From CAZEGV01 sp964511645 (GTDB lineage: Bacteria; Bacteroidota; Bacteroidia; Cytophagales; JAAEPT01), in the NCBI GenBank assembly GCA_964511645.1, contig CAZEGV010000001.1, positions 1 to 64,000 of the forward strand: 64,000 bases of DNA, given 5' to 3'. The position numbers and the translations under genes were made by a program. Positions within the stretch are counted from its first letter, which is position 1. The number at the start of each line of letters is the position of its first letter. This document shows positions 1 to 9,278 of this stretch, in pieces. The notes beneath the pieces are model-generated. The model saw nothing but the letters and a program-made list of their open reading frames with translations. It made no database searches and was not told the DNA's origin.

Positions 1-3
1 GGG

Positions 4-22
4 TTGCAGATACTATCTGCAA
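4..22. repeat. short perfect inverted repeat
   Basis: TTGCAGATA and TATCTGCAA flank a single C. No U-tract follows, so it does not look like a terminator. It lies at the window edge and its context to the left is unseen. The rest of 23-131 has no gene that I can support. Confidence 0.4.
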
Positions 23-131
23 AGCTTTGGTGACTTGTCTTTTGCATAGCATAAAAATACAAAATTTTGGAAAAATAAACTACTCACCTTGCAACGGTCT
101 TATTTTACTATACAAAACAAGCGAAGCTTGT

Positions 132-455
132 GGCTTAGGGATTACAGTGGAAATCCTTTTTTAGGATTTTATACCATTTTAACTATAAGACAAGTCATTT
201 ATCCTGTTTGTTTTTACACTCTCTTCGTTAAAATAATTTACCGTAACTAGTTATGCTAAATTATTTTGCCTTAATAATGCTAAAAACAATTCAATCTAAT
301 CTAGACGCATATTACGATCAAAATGGTATTACGCTTTTGTCATATTGAGCCTGTCGAAATACAAAAAGTGTTAAATCCTAAAAAAGATTGGGAACGTAAA
401 GCCCGACCTTAGGTTGGGATGTAGCGTAGCGGAATAATAACCTAAGGGAAGCCCC
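132..455 (+). repeat. structured interspersed element, copy A (with nested insert)
   Basis: The copy starts GGCTTAGGGAT and ends GGGAAGCCCC, so GGCTT can pair with AAGCC. It carries the family core AAAGCCCGACC at about 399-409. The first internal stem (about 152-169 with 373-389) is interrupted by a MITE-like unit at 171-329 and a TTGAGC-type motif at 339-361. The second internal stem is TTAGGTT with AACCTAA, followed directly by GGGAAGCCCC. A small hairpin, ACAAGC-gaa-GCTTGT, abuts the left end. The only nearby gene, at 498-1628, points towards it, so this copy is not in a leader position. Confidence 0.7.
171..329. mobile_element. MITE-like palindromic repeat, copy 1
   Basis: This 159-bp unit begins ATACCATTTT and ends AAAATGGTAT, so its termini are inverted repeats. 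It has a long internal dyad around TAACTAGTTA. The reverse complement is about 90 percent identical by eye to 7850-8009. It encodes no protein. It sits inside the first stem of element A and splits the two halves of that stem, so it inserted after the element was in place. No clear target duplication is visible. Mobilisation in trans by a transposase is an inference. Confidence 0.65.
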
Positions 456-497
456 TAGTATCATTAATATAAAACCCTATCGTAATTTATCCGTCAG

Positions 498-1628
498 TTA
501 GAATAAGTGTACAGCTACCTCCTTGTACACATCAATCAGTTTTGGAATCGTTTGGTCATACCTAAATTTTTTGGCTTGGCTTATAGTCTTTTCAATAAGG
601 AATTTCCTTGTTTCAGTATCAAATAATGCTTTTTGTAATTGCTGGGCAATTACCTCAACATTATTAGGATCGGCGTACAAAGTTGCGTCTTCTCCTACTT
701 CTCTAAAACAACTCCCAGTAGAAGTAACAATGGGTAATCTTGAGTTTAGGGCCTCTAATATAGGAATACCGAAGCCTTCAAAATGAGAAATATAGACCAT
801 CGCTTGAGCTTGCTGATAAATAGCAGGGAAATCTAAAAAATCAGCACAATTAATGATATGAACTCGCTGTCTAATATGTAATTTTTCTGCTGTTTTGATG
901 ACTTCTTCTTGGTATTCTGTCGGTTTCCCTATCAATACGAGGTGTAAATCGGCTTCTTTTATCTTGGCAAATGCTTCAACAGTATTCACTTGATTTTTTC
1001 TTTTTTCTATCGTCCCAACGGATAACACAAAGCGATTGGGCAAATGATACTTAACCTTAATTTTCCATTTTTTTTCATCTGATACTTTTTGATGGAAACT
1101 AGCGTCACAGTCTTGATAGATAACACTTATTTTACTTGGATTAACCTGATAAAACTCAACAATATCTACTTTAGTTTGCTCACTTATAGCAATAATTTTA
1201 TCGGCTATTCTACAAGCATGTTCAAACTTTTTATCGTAAGTTTTTATATCCAACGGGTTTTTATAAAATTCTGGGAATCGCTTAAAAATAAGGTCGTGAA
1301 CCGTAACAACAGTCTTAATTCCCGATTGCTCAATCCCATAAGGAAGCTCATTACTTAGGCCATGATAGAGGCTTATTTTATTTTTCAATAAGTCTTTCAC
1401 ACAAGTTTTACTTCTCCACAAAGACGGGATTATTTTATCAAAGCCTGTCGGCTTTACTAAGACCTTCCCTTTGGCATAAGCTTGATATTGTTTTGAAATT
1501 TTTGGCGTAAATAAAACTTGTTTAATCTCAGGGTTTATTTTGGCTACGGAATCAATAATATATCGGCTGTAATTACCCAATCCAGCGGTATTATTAAATG
1601 CTCGTTTAGCATCGTAGCCAATTACCAT
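498..1628 (-). CDS. GT4-type glycosyltransferase
   Basis: 376 aa, GT-B fold, likely transferring an activated sugar in surface glycan synthesis in the cytoplasm or at the inner membrane. The N-terminal part resembles GT4 acceptor-binding domains (GYDAKRAF...GLGNYSRY). The C-terminal half has the donor-site pattern with EGFGIPILEAL near residue 285, the E-x7-E motif, followed by GEDATLYADP, typical of the family. VLSVGTIEKRKN begins the second Rossmann domain. The start overlaps the last 7 nt of the upstream subtilase gene, so the two are probably co-transcribed and translationally coupled. The acceptor and sugar cannot be told from sequence. It is the only glycan gene here, apart from the clusters at 20-22 kb and 29-31 kb. 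Confidence 0.85.
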   Translation of the reverse strand: MVIGYDAKRAFNNTAGLGNYSRYIIDSVAKINPEIKQVLFTPKISKQYQAYAKGKVLVKPTGFDKIIPSLWRSKTCVKDLLKNKISLYHGLSNELPYGIEQSGIKTVVTVHDLIFKRFPEFYKNPLDIKTYDKKFEHACRIADKIIAISEQTKVDIVEFYQVNPSKISVIYQDCDASFHQKVSDEKKWKIKVKYHLPNRFVLSVGTIEKRKNQVNTVEAFAKIKEADLHLVLIGKPTEYQEEVIKTAEKLHIRQRVHIINCADFLDFPAIYQQAQAMVYISHFEGFGIPILEALNSRLPIVTSTGSCFREVGEDATLYADPNNVEVIAQQLQKALFDTETRKFLIEKTISQAKKFRYDQTIPKLIDVYKEVAVHLF

Positions 1629-3142
1629 TTAATTTCGTATACATGGTTTCCTGCCTGAAAAGTAGTATATGCATCCAAGAAACTTCTTCTTTTAAGTCTA
1701 ATTGTTGTCACACCTTTTTTAACTTTAATTTTGATATTTTTCTTACGTTTAGAAAATTTATTAGGTCTTGAGTTTTTTATTTTTTTATTGTATTTGACTA
1801 CTAACTGTTGTTCGTTTACGATACGTTCATTTCGCTTATGAAACAATACAATTGGGTCATTTGGCGATAATGCTTTTTGTATTTTGAAGGTTATTTTTTT
1901 TCCTTCTGCGTTTAACGTTGGACGCACAGCGTAAGACAATGTATCTGCTTTACCGTCAATTAGTGAGATGGCAATATCTGCTTGAGGCACACCGCAACCC
2001 ACAAAATTATTACAATAAGGGTATAAAGTAGATGATTTTTTGATGATTTCAGTTAGCTCTTCTGGTTTGAGTGTAGGATCTCGTTGTATAAGACAAGCTA
2101 CAAACCCGCATACCGCAGGTGAGGAATAACTCGTTCCTCTATCCGAATACGTACAGACATCTGGCTTGGTATAATTCACAAACTCAAAACCAATACTACT
2201 GTACCCAATTCTAGAAATAGCATCTTTTCTTGTAGCACCAACTGTTAATACTCCCCTAGCATCTGATGGTGCTGTGATGTATCTCCATTTGCTGTTTCCG
2301 CTATTTCCCGCCGAAACGGTAATAAACATCCCATACTCGCTTACTGCTTTTTGTGCCGCTCTAGTAATCATCGTTGTGCGACCATTCATATCACTCCACT
2401 CGTGGTTTTCCTTTTCATCATCAAACTCTGAGTAGCCCAAGGACGTATTGACTAGTTTAACATCATTCAAATACATCCACTCTATTGCTTTTACCCAATC
2501 ATCTTCTTCTACAAGGTGCTCTAGGTCACCATTTTCTGTACGAGCAAGATAAAAAGAAGCTCCACTAGCCATTCCTATGCGTTGATTTTTATTTGGGTCA
2601 TAACCTGCCAAAAACTCAAATACTTTTTCTCCGTGGAAATCTCCGCTAGTTTCCTCTTTATAAAGTTCCATTCTTTCTTTGTCTATAAAGTCTTTATAAG
2701 CCAACAATCTATCATCCTTAAAGATATGTCTTAAGTTATCTTTATGATTGGCGTTTGTAAACCCTGCATCTATAATTCCTACAATTACACCTTTTCCATC
2801 TAATCCTAAAGAATCAAATATCTCAGGTTTCATCGGTGCGATATAATCCCAGTAAGAATCTATATTATCACTAGCTGACAAATACGAAGCTGTTTTAAAA
2901 CTACGTACCTTAAAGACATCCTTCACAAAACTTTTTGACTTTATTATTTCAAGAACTTCATTAGAGGCTGTGACAGAAATCGCCGAAAGCCAATTTGAAG
3001 TATTATGAATTTTTATAGGAAGGGTAGAAAGACTATCTTTACAAGCAGTCAAATTAGTAGTGTTAAATTCTACCCAAAATTTTTGTTGAGCCATGCTTAT
3101 TGAGCTCACAAAAAAGAGAAGTATGTACAATGCTTTTTTCAT
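1622..3142 (-). CDS. secreted S8 family serine peptidase (subtilisin-like)
   Basis: 506 aa if started at the Met whose context is MKKALYILLFFVSSISMAQ, a good signal peptide. An upstream in-frame Met would add 18 residues and spoil the signal, so 3142 is preferred. The catalytic triad is visible: Asp125 in GIIDAGF, His170 in DFHGE, Ser338 in GTSYSSP, with oxyanion Asn280 in SAGNSGN. The protein is expected to be periplasmic or exported. Its last 50 residues are lysine/arginine-rich and I see no T9SS sorting domain, so export across the outer membrane is not implied. It is divergent from the aminopeptidase gene, with about 77 bp between starts holding both promoters. Its last 7 nt overlap the glycosyltransferase start. 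Confidence 0.88.
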   Translation of the reverse strand: MKKALYILLFFVSSISMAQQKFWVEFNTTNLTACKDSLSTLPIKIHNTSNWLSAISVTASNEVLEIIKSKSFVKDVFKVRSFKTASYLSASDNIDSYWDYIAPMKPEIFDSLGLDGKGVIVGIIDAGFTNANHKDNLRHIFKDDRLLAYKDFIDKERMELYKEETSGDFHGEKVFEFLAGYDPNKNQRIGMASGASFYLARTENGDLEHLVEEDDWVKAIEWMYLNDVKLVNTSLGYSEFDDEKENHEWSDMNGRTTMITRAAQKAVSEYGMFITVSAGNSGNSKWRYITAPSDARGVLTVGATRKDAISRIGYSSIGFEFVNYTKPDVCTYSDRGTSYSSPAVCGFVACLIQRDPTLKPEELTEIIKKSSTLYPYCNNFVGCGVPQADIAISLIDGKADTLSYAVRPTLNAEGKKITFKIQKALSPNDPIVLFHKRNERIVNEQQLVVKYNKKIKNSRPNKFSKRKKNIKIKVKKGVTTIRLKRRSFLDAYTTFQAGNHVYEIKW

Positions 3143-3219
3143 AGGGGTCGAAGTTATGAAAAAAAATAACAAAAATGAGGTATAAATCATTATCAAAGCA
3201 ATTTTATCAAAAAAATAGA

Positions 3220-4461
3220 ATGAATTTTTTAAACAAAATTAGTAATAATTCTATTGCAATATTTAACTCTAACGACCTTATGCCTACTAATGCTGATGGT
3301 ATAATGGGCTTTAAGCAAAATAATGATTTGTTTTATCTATCAGGAATAGACCAAGAAGAATCTATTTTAATCTTATGTAAAGGTGTCAAAAATCACAGTA
3401 ATTCATACCTCTTTATAAAAGAAACAAGTGACCTCATTAAGATATGGGAAGGGGAAAAACTCACACAACAAGAAGCTAAAGACCTCTCTGGCATCACGGA
3501 AGTACGGTGGTTAGGCGATTTTTCTGCATTCATAAGCGAACTTACGAAAAACACTAAAACAGTTTTTATTAATTCTAATGAACATGCTCGTAACGCTACA
3601 GAAGTGCAAACAAGAGATGATCGTTTTTTATTAGATTTCATACAAAAACACCCTTGGCAAAAAATAGAGAAATCTGCTCTCATCATGCATCAATTACGCT
3701 ACAAAAAGGAGACCGAAGAGATCCATCAAATCCAAACAGCAATAGACATTACAAAAACAGCTTTTGACAAAGTGCTCACAACAATAAAACCCGATATTTG
3801 GGAGTATGAAATAGAGGCGGAAATCATCCACACATTCATTAAAAATGGCTCTCGTGACCATGCCTATTCTCCTATTATAGCTGGTGGAAAAAACGCTTGT
3901 ATTTTACACTATATCGATAATGACCAAAAACTAAAAAATGGCGATTTAGTTTTGATGGATTTTGGTGCTGAGTATGGTAATTATAATGCCGATTTAACTA
4001 GAACTATTCCTGTAAACGGATGTTATACCAAGCGACAAAAAGACGTTTACAATGCTGTACTTAGGGTAATGAAGGCTTCTATACAATTACTTAGCGTAGG
4101 CAACACCTTTCCCGATTACAACAAGGCTGTAGGTGAACTAATGACTAAAGAATTGGTAGACTTAAATTTAATAAGTACTCAAGAAATCAAAGACCAAATT
4201 GATGAAAAACCTGCTTACAGAAAATATTTTATGCACGGAAATTCTCATTCTTTGGGCTTAGATGTGCATGATGTAGATGACCGATCAATTCCTTTTGCAG
4301 AGGGAATGGTTTTCACCTGCGAACCAGGGATATATATACCAGAAGAAGGTATCGGTATCAGAATAGAAAACAATATTTTGATTACTAAATCAGGACAAAA
4401 AGATTTAACGAACCACATCCCTGTAGAAGTGGAAGAAATTGAGGACATAATGAATAAATAA
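3220..4461 (+). CDS. M24B aminopeptidase P family protein (Xaa-Pro aminopeptidase)
   Basis: About 413 aa from the Met in MNFLNKISNN; the longer in-frame start at 3175 adds a basic stretch that family members lack. It removes N-terminal residues before proline and needs two metal ions. The pita-bread fold metal ligands are recognisable: Asp in MDFGAEY, Asp in NADLTRT, His in GNSHSLGLDVHD, Glu in CEPGIYI and Glu in RIENNILI. The N-terminal creatinase-like domain contains FKQNNDLFYLSGI, typical of the family. It is a cytoplasmic peptide-turnover enzyme. It stands alone, facing away from the subtilase; the downstream gene remnant is convergent. Confidence 0.9.
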   Translation: MNFLNKISNNSIAIFNSNDLMPTNADGIMGFKQNNDLFYLSGIDQEESILILCKGVKNHSNSYLFIKETSDLIKIWEGEKLTQQEAKDLSGITEVRWLGDFSAFISELTKNTKTVFINSNEHARNATEVQTRDDRFLLDFIQKHPWQKIEKSALIMHQLRYKKETEEIHQIQTAIDITKTAFDKVLTTIKPDIWEYEIEAEIIHTFIKNGSRDHAYSPIIAGGKNACILHYIDNDQKLKNGDLVLMDFGAEYGNYNADLTRTIPVNGCYTKRQKDVYNAVLRVMKASIQLLSVGNTFPDYNKAVGELMTKELVDLNLISTQEIKDQIDEKPAYRKYFMHGNSHSLGLDVHDVDDRSIPFAEGMVFTCEPGIYIPEEGIGIRIENNILITKSGQKDLTNHIPVEVEEIEDIMNK

Positions 4462-4481
4462 GCTTGGTATAAAACTTACAT

Positions 4482-5469
4482 TTATTCTTTTAGGATTTTA
4501 TATCGTTGCGAACGATCAACTGTACTTATCTCCACAAAGTAAACACCTGTTAATTCACTCCCAATATTAAGTTGATAAACATCAACATTAATCCCACTTT
4601 CAGAAAGAAGCAACTTTCCCGTCACGTTAAAAACTTTTATAGAAACATTATTTAATTTACTCAAATCTATATTAACCTCACCCCTACTAGGGTTCGGGTA
4701 TATCGAAACATTTAAACCCGAGACATTCTTTTCTAAAGCTAAACACGGGAAGAGTAATAAAACCTTGTGTACATGGGAGGCACTACCGCACTCCAGTCTA
4801 CAAGTACATTACACACAACCGTAACGGATTGAATGACTGGTAATGAGCAACAAGAGCCGTACATAATATAAGTGTGTGGATACACTATGTCTGTGTTTGT
4901 GTGTAATGAGTCATAAATCCACTCATCCTTATATGTTCTGCAGTCGTCATCAAAAAATCATCATATCCCACAGTACCTACGCCATAACGATCACAAGGAG
5001 TTCTTGCGCTCAAAACTTCATCTCGATTACTTGGTCTCAATGGTCTTAAACTGTCAGGACATAGAGCAGGAAAAAGAACCCATGAAGAGCGATCCTTATT
5101 CCACGTATAGAACACGGCATCAGGACCTTCTTCACAAAAGACTCCTGGACAATTAATTGTATCGGTATAATCTTTCTTAAAAGCATTCACCCACTGTGCA
5201 GTACTATCATCCCAAGCATAACTTAGTTGTTCTACCAACACTCCTAGCGAGTCATAATTAAAAAGTCTTTTATAAAAAGCGTTATGAAACCTATCATATC
5301 GTACTTCTTTTGTGTGTAACCCCGTAGAATGGTAATGAAAAACAGCCGTAACATCACCAATAGTAACACTGTCTAACTGTCTTTGAGGTTCAACTTTTTG
5401 TATAAAACCAAAACTTGCATTTATTCATAATAAATGCAATACTACCGTAAATAAAAATATTTTTTTCAT
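4482..5469 (-). pseudogene. decayed T9SS-exported protein gene
   Basis: Read from 5469, the frame starts MKKIFLFTVVLHLL, then TGA, then INASFGFIQ: a signal peptide with a nonsense codon at position 15. The same frame stays open to 4885 (ending near GFMTHYTQTQT). Coding continues in another frame (HTYIMYGSCCSLPVIQ, then VLVDWSAVVPPMYTRF), and a third frame carries a typical T9SS type A sorting domain with SIYPNPSRGEVNID and a final KILKE. So at least one nonsense and two frameshift lesions are present. The product would have been a cell-surface or secreted protein; its main domain is not recognised. A 19-bp tandem repeat overlaps its start. Confidence 0.85.
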
Positions 5470-5498
5470 AATCGTTACATTTTTTCATAATCGTTACA
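5461..5498. repeat. 19-bp tandem duplication over a start codon
   Basis: Two exact head-to-tail copies of a 19-bp unit (5461-5479 and 5480-5498) cover the translation start region of the decayed T9SS gene. On the minus strand this yields a second, upstream ATGAAAAAA that is out of frame with the original start. Confidence 0.8.
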
Positions 5499-5631
5499 TT
5501 TTAGACCACGTAAAACGTCTACAATATAAAGTAAATTCTCACAACATGACAGCTTAACCTTAAGAAAAACACGCTCAAACTTAACACCTTACCTTCTTTC
5601 AAGATTATTTATCGAGTTTAAACTTTATTTT

Positions 5632-5663
5632 TTTGGCTATTAGACATAAAAAAACTACCTTTC
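5632..5663 (+). promoter_or_regulatory. Bacteroidota-type promoter for the PorE-like gene
   Basis: TTTG at 5632-5635 and TACCTTTC at 5656-5663 are separated by 20 nt, matching the TTTG-N19-21-TAnnTTTG pattern of Bacteroidota housekeeping promoters. Transcription would begin around 5670, about 13 nt before the ATG. Confidence 0.55.
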
Positions 5664-5682
5664 GGCTATAAAAAAACATCCT

Positions 5683-7839
5683 ATGAAATTAAAGTTATTA
5701 TTAATACTAGTGAGTACTTACTTCTTGTCTTCATGTATGAACAGTACCACCAAGCACTTCATACAAGGTAAGGCAGAATTTGAACATGGAGAATATAATG
5801 ATGCCATCGAACACCTCAAGCAGTCTACCAGTGATGGACAGGCAAATAAAGGAGAGTCAGCATTTTATATTGCTGAATCTTATCGCCAATCTAATAGAAT
5901 ATACGAGGCTGAAAAATATTATCGAATAGCCAAGGAAGAGGAATACCAAGACGAGCATATAGATTTTTATTATGCTTATGCAATGAAAGCAAATGGGAAA
6001 TATAAAAGTGCTGCTATACAGTTTCAAAAATATGTAAAATCGGGAGATAATGACGAATATATAGAGCTTGCCAAACAAGAAATCAAAAACATCAAGGCTT
6101 TAAGCAAAATCTGGAGGAAAAGAGGGAAATATAAAATTGAAAATCTTGAAGAAATTAACACAGACGGAATAGAATACTCTCCAATGATGTTATTTGAAGA
6201 ATTGTATTTCACTTCATCAAGAGGAGAAGGACCTACTTTTAGTGGTCAGGGGACGAGGTTTACAGATATTTATCGATATAAATTTGATGGTGGATCTCGC
6301 TTTAGCGGGCAGGTTTACAAAATCAATGACATCATTAACCAAGAAGCCACACATGAAGCTACTACAACTTTCTCAAAAGATGGTAGAACAATGATTTTCT
6401 CTCGTAGCGGAAATGGGAAATCAAATGACATTACAAAAGAAGTAGATTTATTTATTTCTTATTTTGAAGAAGGTGAATGGACAAAAGCAGAACGTTTAGA
6501 CATTTCAGAATCATACTCTTGGGATTCAAATCCTTTTCTTAAAGGAGATACTTTATACTTTGCATCCAATAGAGAGGGTGGAGAAGGTGGAGATGATATT
6601 TGGTACAGTGTATTATTTAACGGAGAATGGTCTGAGCCAGAAAACATGGGGGGCTTAATCAATACTTTAGGTGATGAGCAGTTCCCTTATATAAGCCCTG
6701 ATGAGAAGTTTTATTTCTCATCTGATGGTCACGTTGGTTTTGGTGAGATGGATTTATTTAAAATAAAAAAACTGAAAGGAAAAAAGACAGTAGAAAACCT
6801 AGGGAGACCAATCAACTCCACTCATGATGATATTAGCATTTGCTTTGTAGATGGGAAAAAAGGTTATTTTGCTTCTAACCGATTAGGTGGTAAAGGAGAT
6901 GATGATATTTATGCTTTCTTTTATGATTGTAAAATCAGGTATGAAATGCAATTACTTGTATTAGGAGATGAATTAGATCATATCACCCATGTCCCAACAG
7001 GTAAAAAAATCCCATTAAAAGGTGTTAAAGTAGATGTATTTTCAGGAAACACTAAATTACTAACAACAAATAGTAATGATAGTGGTTATGTGATTTTTCC
7101 AACTGATTCTGATACTAAATATACTTTTAAAGTACGACCTAAAGGGTATCTTGCCAATGAAACAAATTGCACAGCACCAACGAAAGTTTCAGAAGATGAC
7201 GTAGAAGACTGCTCAATACCTATTACTGAAACTTGTCAAGTTTCCCTCACTCCGATTTTAAATCAATTAGAAATAGAATTTAATCCGATCCTATACAAAT
7301 ACAATAAATGGGATATTTTACCTGAGTCAGAAGTAATTTTAACCGCCATGGTAAAAGTAATGAAAGACAACCCTACAATCTTGGTAGAGTTAGGCTCACA
7401 TACTGACGCTAGGGGTTCTGTAAAGTACAATGATATTTTATCTCAAAAACGAGCAGAATCAGCAGTTGAATGGATAATAAGTCATGGAGTGAGTTCAAAA
7501 AGAATTGCTGCCAAAGGTTATGGAGAAAGAGTTCCTCGTACACTTAAACGTGATACAGCAATGTTTAAAACTGGTACAGTACTAAAAGAAATACTAATTA
7601 ATACCTATGAAAAAACTGACAGCATTCTGTTTGAACTAGGACACCAAATGAACAGAAGAACAGAATTTAGAGTAGTAGGAGTTATAGCAGAAGAAATGGA
7701 TGTACGTCACATAAAAGTAGTAGATGATGGGTCTGGAAAAGATGAAGGAAGCGATAAAATCAAGCAAGAACACGAAGCAGAAATCATTAAAAAAACCTTT
7801 GGTGACAATGTAGAAGAAGTAGAATACGAAAAAAAGTAA
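5683..7839 (+). CDS. PorE-like TPR/PD40/OmpA outer-membrane lipoprotein
   Basis: 718 aa. A lipoprotein signal peptide ends at Cys18 (LSSC). TPR-like repeats occupy about 25-140, followed by a PD40 beta-propeller at about 160-420 (repeats such as YFTSSRGEG, YFASNREGG, YFSSDGHVG, YFASNRLGG). A carboxypeptidase-regulatory-like domain covers about 440-520, and a C-terminal OmpA domain at about 540-700 has HTDARGSVKYND and QKRAESAVEWI for peptidoglycan binding. This order is the one described for PorE of the type IX secretion system, which anchors the machinery to the cell wall. Bacteroidota often have several paralogues with this layout, so T9SS function is an inference. The C-terminal tail is acidic and lysine-rich. 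The gene appears monocistronic, with a MITE-like repeat directly downstream. Confidence 0.8.
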   Translation: MKLKLLLILVSTYFLSSCMNSTTKHFIQGKAEFEHGEYNDAIEHLKQSTSDGQANKGESAFYIAESYRQSNRIYEAEKYYRIAKEEEYQDEHIDFYYAYAMKANGKYKSAAIQFQKYVKSGDNDEYIELAKQEIKNIKALSKIWRKRGKYKIENLEEINTDGIEYSPMMLFEELYFTSSRGEGPTFSGQGTRFTDIYRYKFDGGSRFSGQVYKINDIINQEATHEATTTFSKDGRTMIFSRSGNGKSNDITKEVDLFISYFEEGEWTKAERLDISESYSWDSNPFLKGDTLYFASNREGGEGGDDIWYSVLFNGEWSEPENMGGLINTLGDEQFPYISPDEKFYFSSDGHVGFGEMDLFKIKKLKGKKTVENLGRPINSTHDDISICFVDGKKGYFASNRLGGKGDDDIYAFFYDCKIRYEMQLLVLGDELDHITHVPTGKKIPLKGVKVDVFSGNTKLLTTNSNDSGYVIFPTDSDTKYTFKVRPKGYLANETNCTAPTKVSEDDVEDCSIPITETCQVSLTPILNQLEIEFNPILYKYNKWDILPESEVILTAMVKVMKDNPTILVELGSHTDARGSVKYNDILSQKRAESAVEWIISHGVSSKRIAAKGYGERVPRTLKRDTAMFKTGTVLKEILINTYEKTDSILFELGHQMNRRTEFRVVGVIAEEMDVRHIKVVDDGSGKDEGSDKIKQEHEAEIIKKTFGDNVEEVEYEKK

Positions 7840-7849
7840 CTTTTCATTA

Positions 7850-8009
7850 ATACCATTTTGATCGTAATATGCGTCTAGATTAGATTGAATTGTTTTTTGC
7901 ATTATTAAGGCAAAATAATTTAGCATAACTAGTTACGGTAGATTATTTTAACAAAGAGAATGTGAAAAACAAACAAGATAATTGACGTAGATTATAGTCA
8001 ATATGGTAT
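7850..8009. mobile_element. MITE-like palindromic repeat, copy 2
   Basis: 160 bp, starting ATACCATTTT and ending ATATGGTAT, with an internal dyad around TAACTAGTTA. It is the reverse complement of 171-329 with few changes. It fills nearly the whole gap between the PorE-like gene (stop 10 nt to the left) and the MauE-like gene (start 21 nt to the right), so it may supply a terminator or promoter to its neighbours. Confidence 0.65.
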
Positions 8010-8030
8010 AAGCCAACAATTCAAAAGAAT

Positions 8031-9266
8031 ATGACTAAAATAGCACGTATACTCATTGCTTGTATGTTTATTTTGTCAGCAATGGCAAAACTTCTTTCTT
8101 TACCATTTTTTGACCAAATGGTATCAGAATTCTTTTTAGGAAAGGTTTATTACGAACACATAACGGGAATGTTTTTCTCACAAGTGTTTTCTAGAGTCTT
8201 AATTGCTGGAGAATTAATATTAGGCGTTGCCATTTTGCAGAATCGTTTGTTAAAAAAAGTAGTGCTGCCAGCTATCATGTTAATGTTAACCATCTTTACT
8301 TCCCACCTATTTTATATGGGGTTCAAGCATGGGTTTGTAGGCAGTAACTGTGGCTGTTTTGGTGATGTAATTCCATTCAATAATTTAGAGTCTATCATCA
8401 AAAACATTATAGCAATGATGCTAGTTGCTTATGTCTATTTTAATCATTTTGATTTAGAAGAATTTAACACTTCGCTAGCACCAATATTATTAGGGATTGT
8501 TACACTTTTTGTGACAATGATTACCCCCATCAAGCAATATTCATCATTAAGAAATATAGAAACACCATTAACACCTATTATTACCATTCCTAATCACACT
8601 GATTCTACAACATCAATAGTTGATACATCACTGATTATAAAAAAGGATTCTAACGTTGTTATCAATCAAAAGGACAGCTCAATTAAACCAAAAACTACAA
8701 TAGACTCAATTGAAATAGCTAAAAGAAAAATCACACAAGACAGTTTATCCAAAGTAAAACTTAATCAAGAGAAAATAACTCGGATCGAAAAGAAATCTAA
8801 GATGTATGATTTACTTGATCAGTACACAAAATTTGAAGGGAAAAAGAGAGTGAACCTAAACAGAGGACATAAATTAATCTGTTTATATAGCCTTACTTGT
8901 AGTCATTGTCAGGCATCTTACAAGGACCTGTACGCAATGAAAGAAGACTTACCAGACATGTACCTACTTTGCTATGGTCAAGAGTTTGACAAGTTTTATT
9001 TCTTCACTCAAGCAGGCGGTGAGCAACCTCATCTTTTACTAAATAGTAAACAGGAATTTGATATTTTGATGGGTGGGAAATCTTTCCCTAGGATATTAGA
9101 AATGAAAAACGGTAAGATTTTGAAAGAATGGGACATGGCATCTTACTCGAAAGAAAGCGTAGCAAAACGTTTCAATGTAGACTTATCTAATCAAAAAACT
9201 AACGAGGATAATAACTCAGGGATTGACGACAGTGATAATGGTGGTGGATTTAATCCTTTTAAATAA
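8031..9266 (+). CDS. MauE/DoxX-like membrane protein fused to a thioredoxin-like domain
   Basis: 411 aa. The N-terminal 170 residues have about four hydrophobic segments and match the MauE/DoxX family, including GFVGSNCGCFGD, the cysteine motif seen in MauE-type proteins. A long Ser/Thr/Asp/Lys-rich linker follows (about 175-265). A C-terminal thioredoxin-like domain has CSHC in LYSLTCSHCQASYKDL. The likely role is thiol-disulfide exchange in the cell envelope, moving electrons between the membrane part and the thioredoxin part; this is inferred from family knowledge. The extreme C-terminus is Asn/Asp/Gly-rich. No partner genes for methylamine metabolism are present, so a MauE role in amine oxidation is unlikely. 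Confidence 0.75.
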   Translation: MTKIARILIACMFILSAMAKLLSLPFFDQMVSEFFLGKVYYEHITGMFFSQVFSRVLIAGELILGVAILQNRLLKKVVLPAIMLMLTIFTSHLFYMGFKHGFVGSNCGCFGDVIPFNNLESIIKNIIAMMLVAYVYFNHFDLEEFNTSLAPILLGIVTLFVTMITPIKQYSSLRNIETPLTPIITIPNHTDSTTSIVDTSLIIKKDSNVVINQKDSSIKPKTTIDSIEIAKRKITQDSLSKVKLNQEKITRIEKKSKMYDLLDQYTKFEGKKRVNLNRGHKLICLYSLTCSHCQASYKDLYAMKEDLPDMYLLCYGQEFDKFYFFTQAGGEQPHLLLNSKQEFDILMGGKSFPRILEMKNGKILKEWDMASYSKESVAKRFNVDLSNQKTNEDNNSGIDDSDNGGGFNPFK

Positions 9267-9278
9267 GTAATTTAATTT

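Noticed and set aside
132..455. element A as a rho-independent terminator for the glycosyltransferase gene
   Set aside because: The element is too long and has no T-run after its closing pair in the minus direction, and its layout equals that of copies placed upstream of genes.
5425..5427. in-frame TGA in the signal peptide as a recoded codon or selenocysteine
   Set aside because: It lies in a hydrophobic leader, and further frameshifts downstream show that the gene is decayed, so recoding is not needed.
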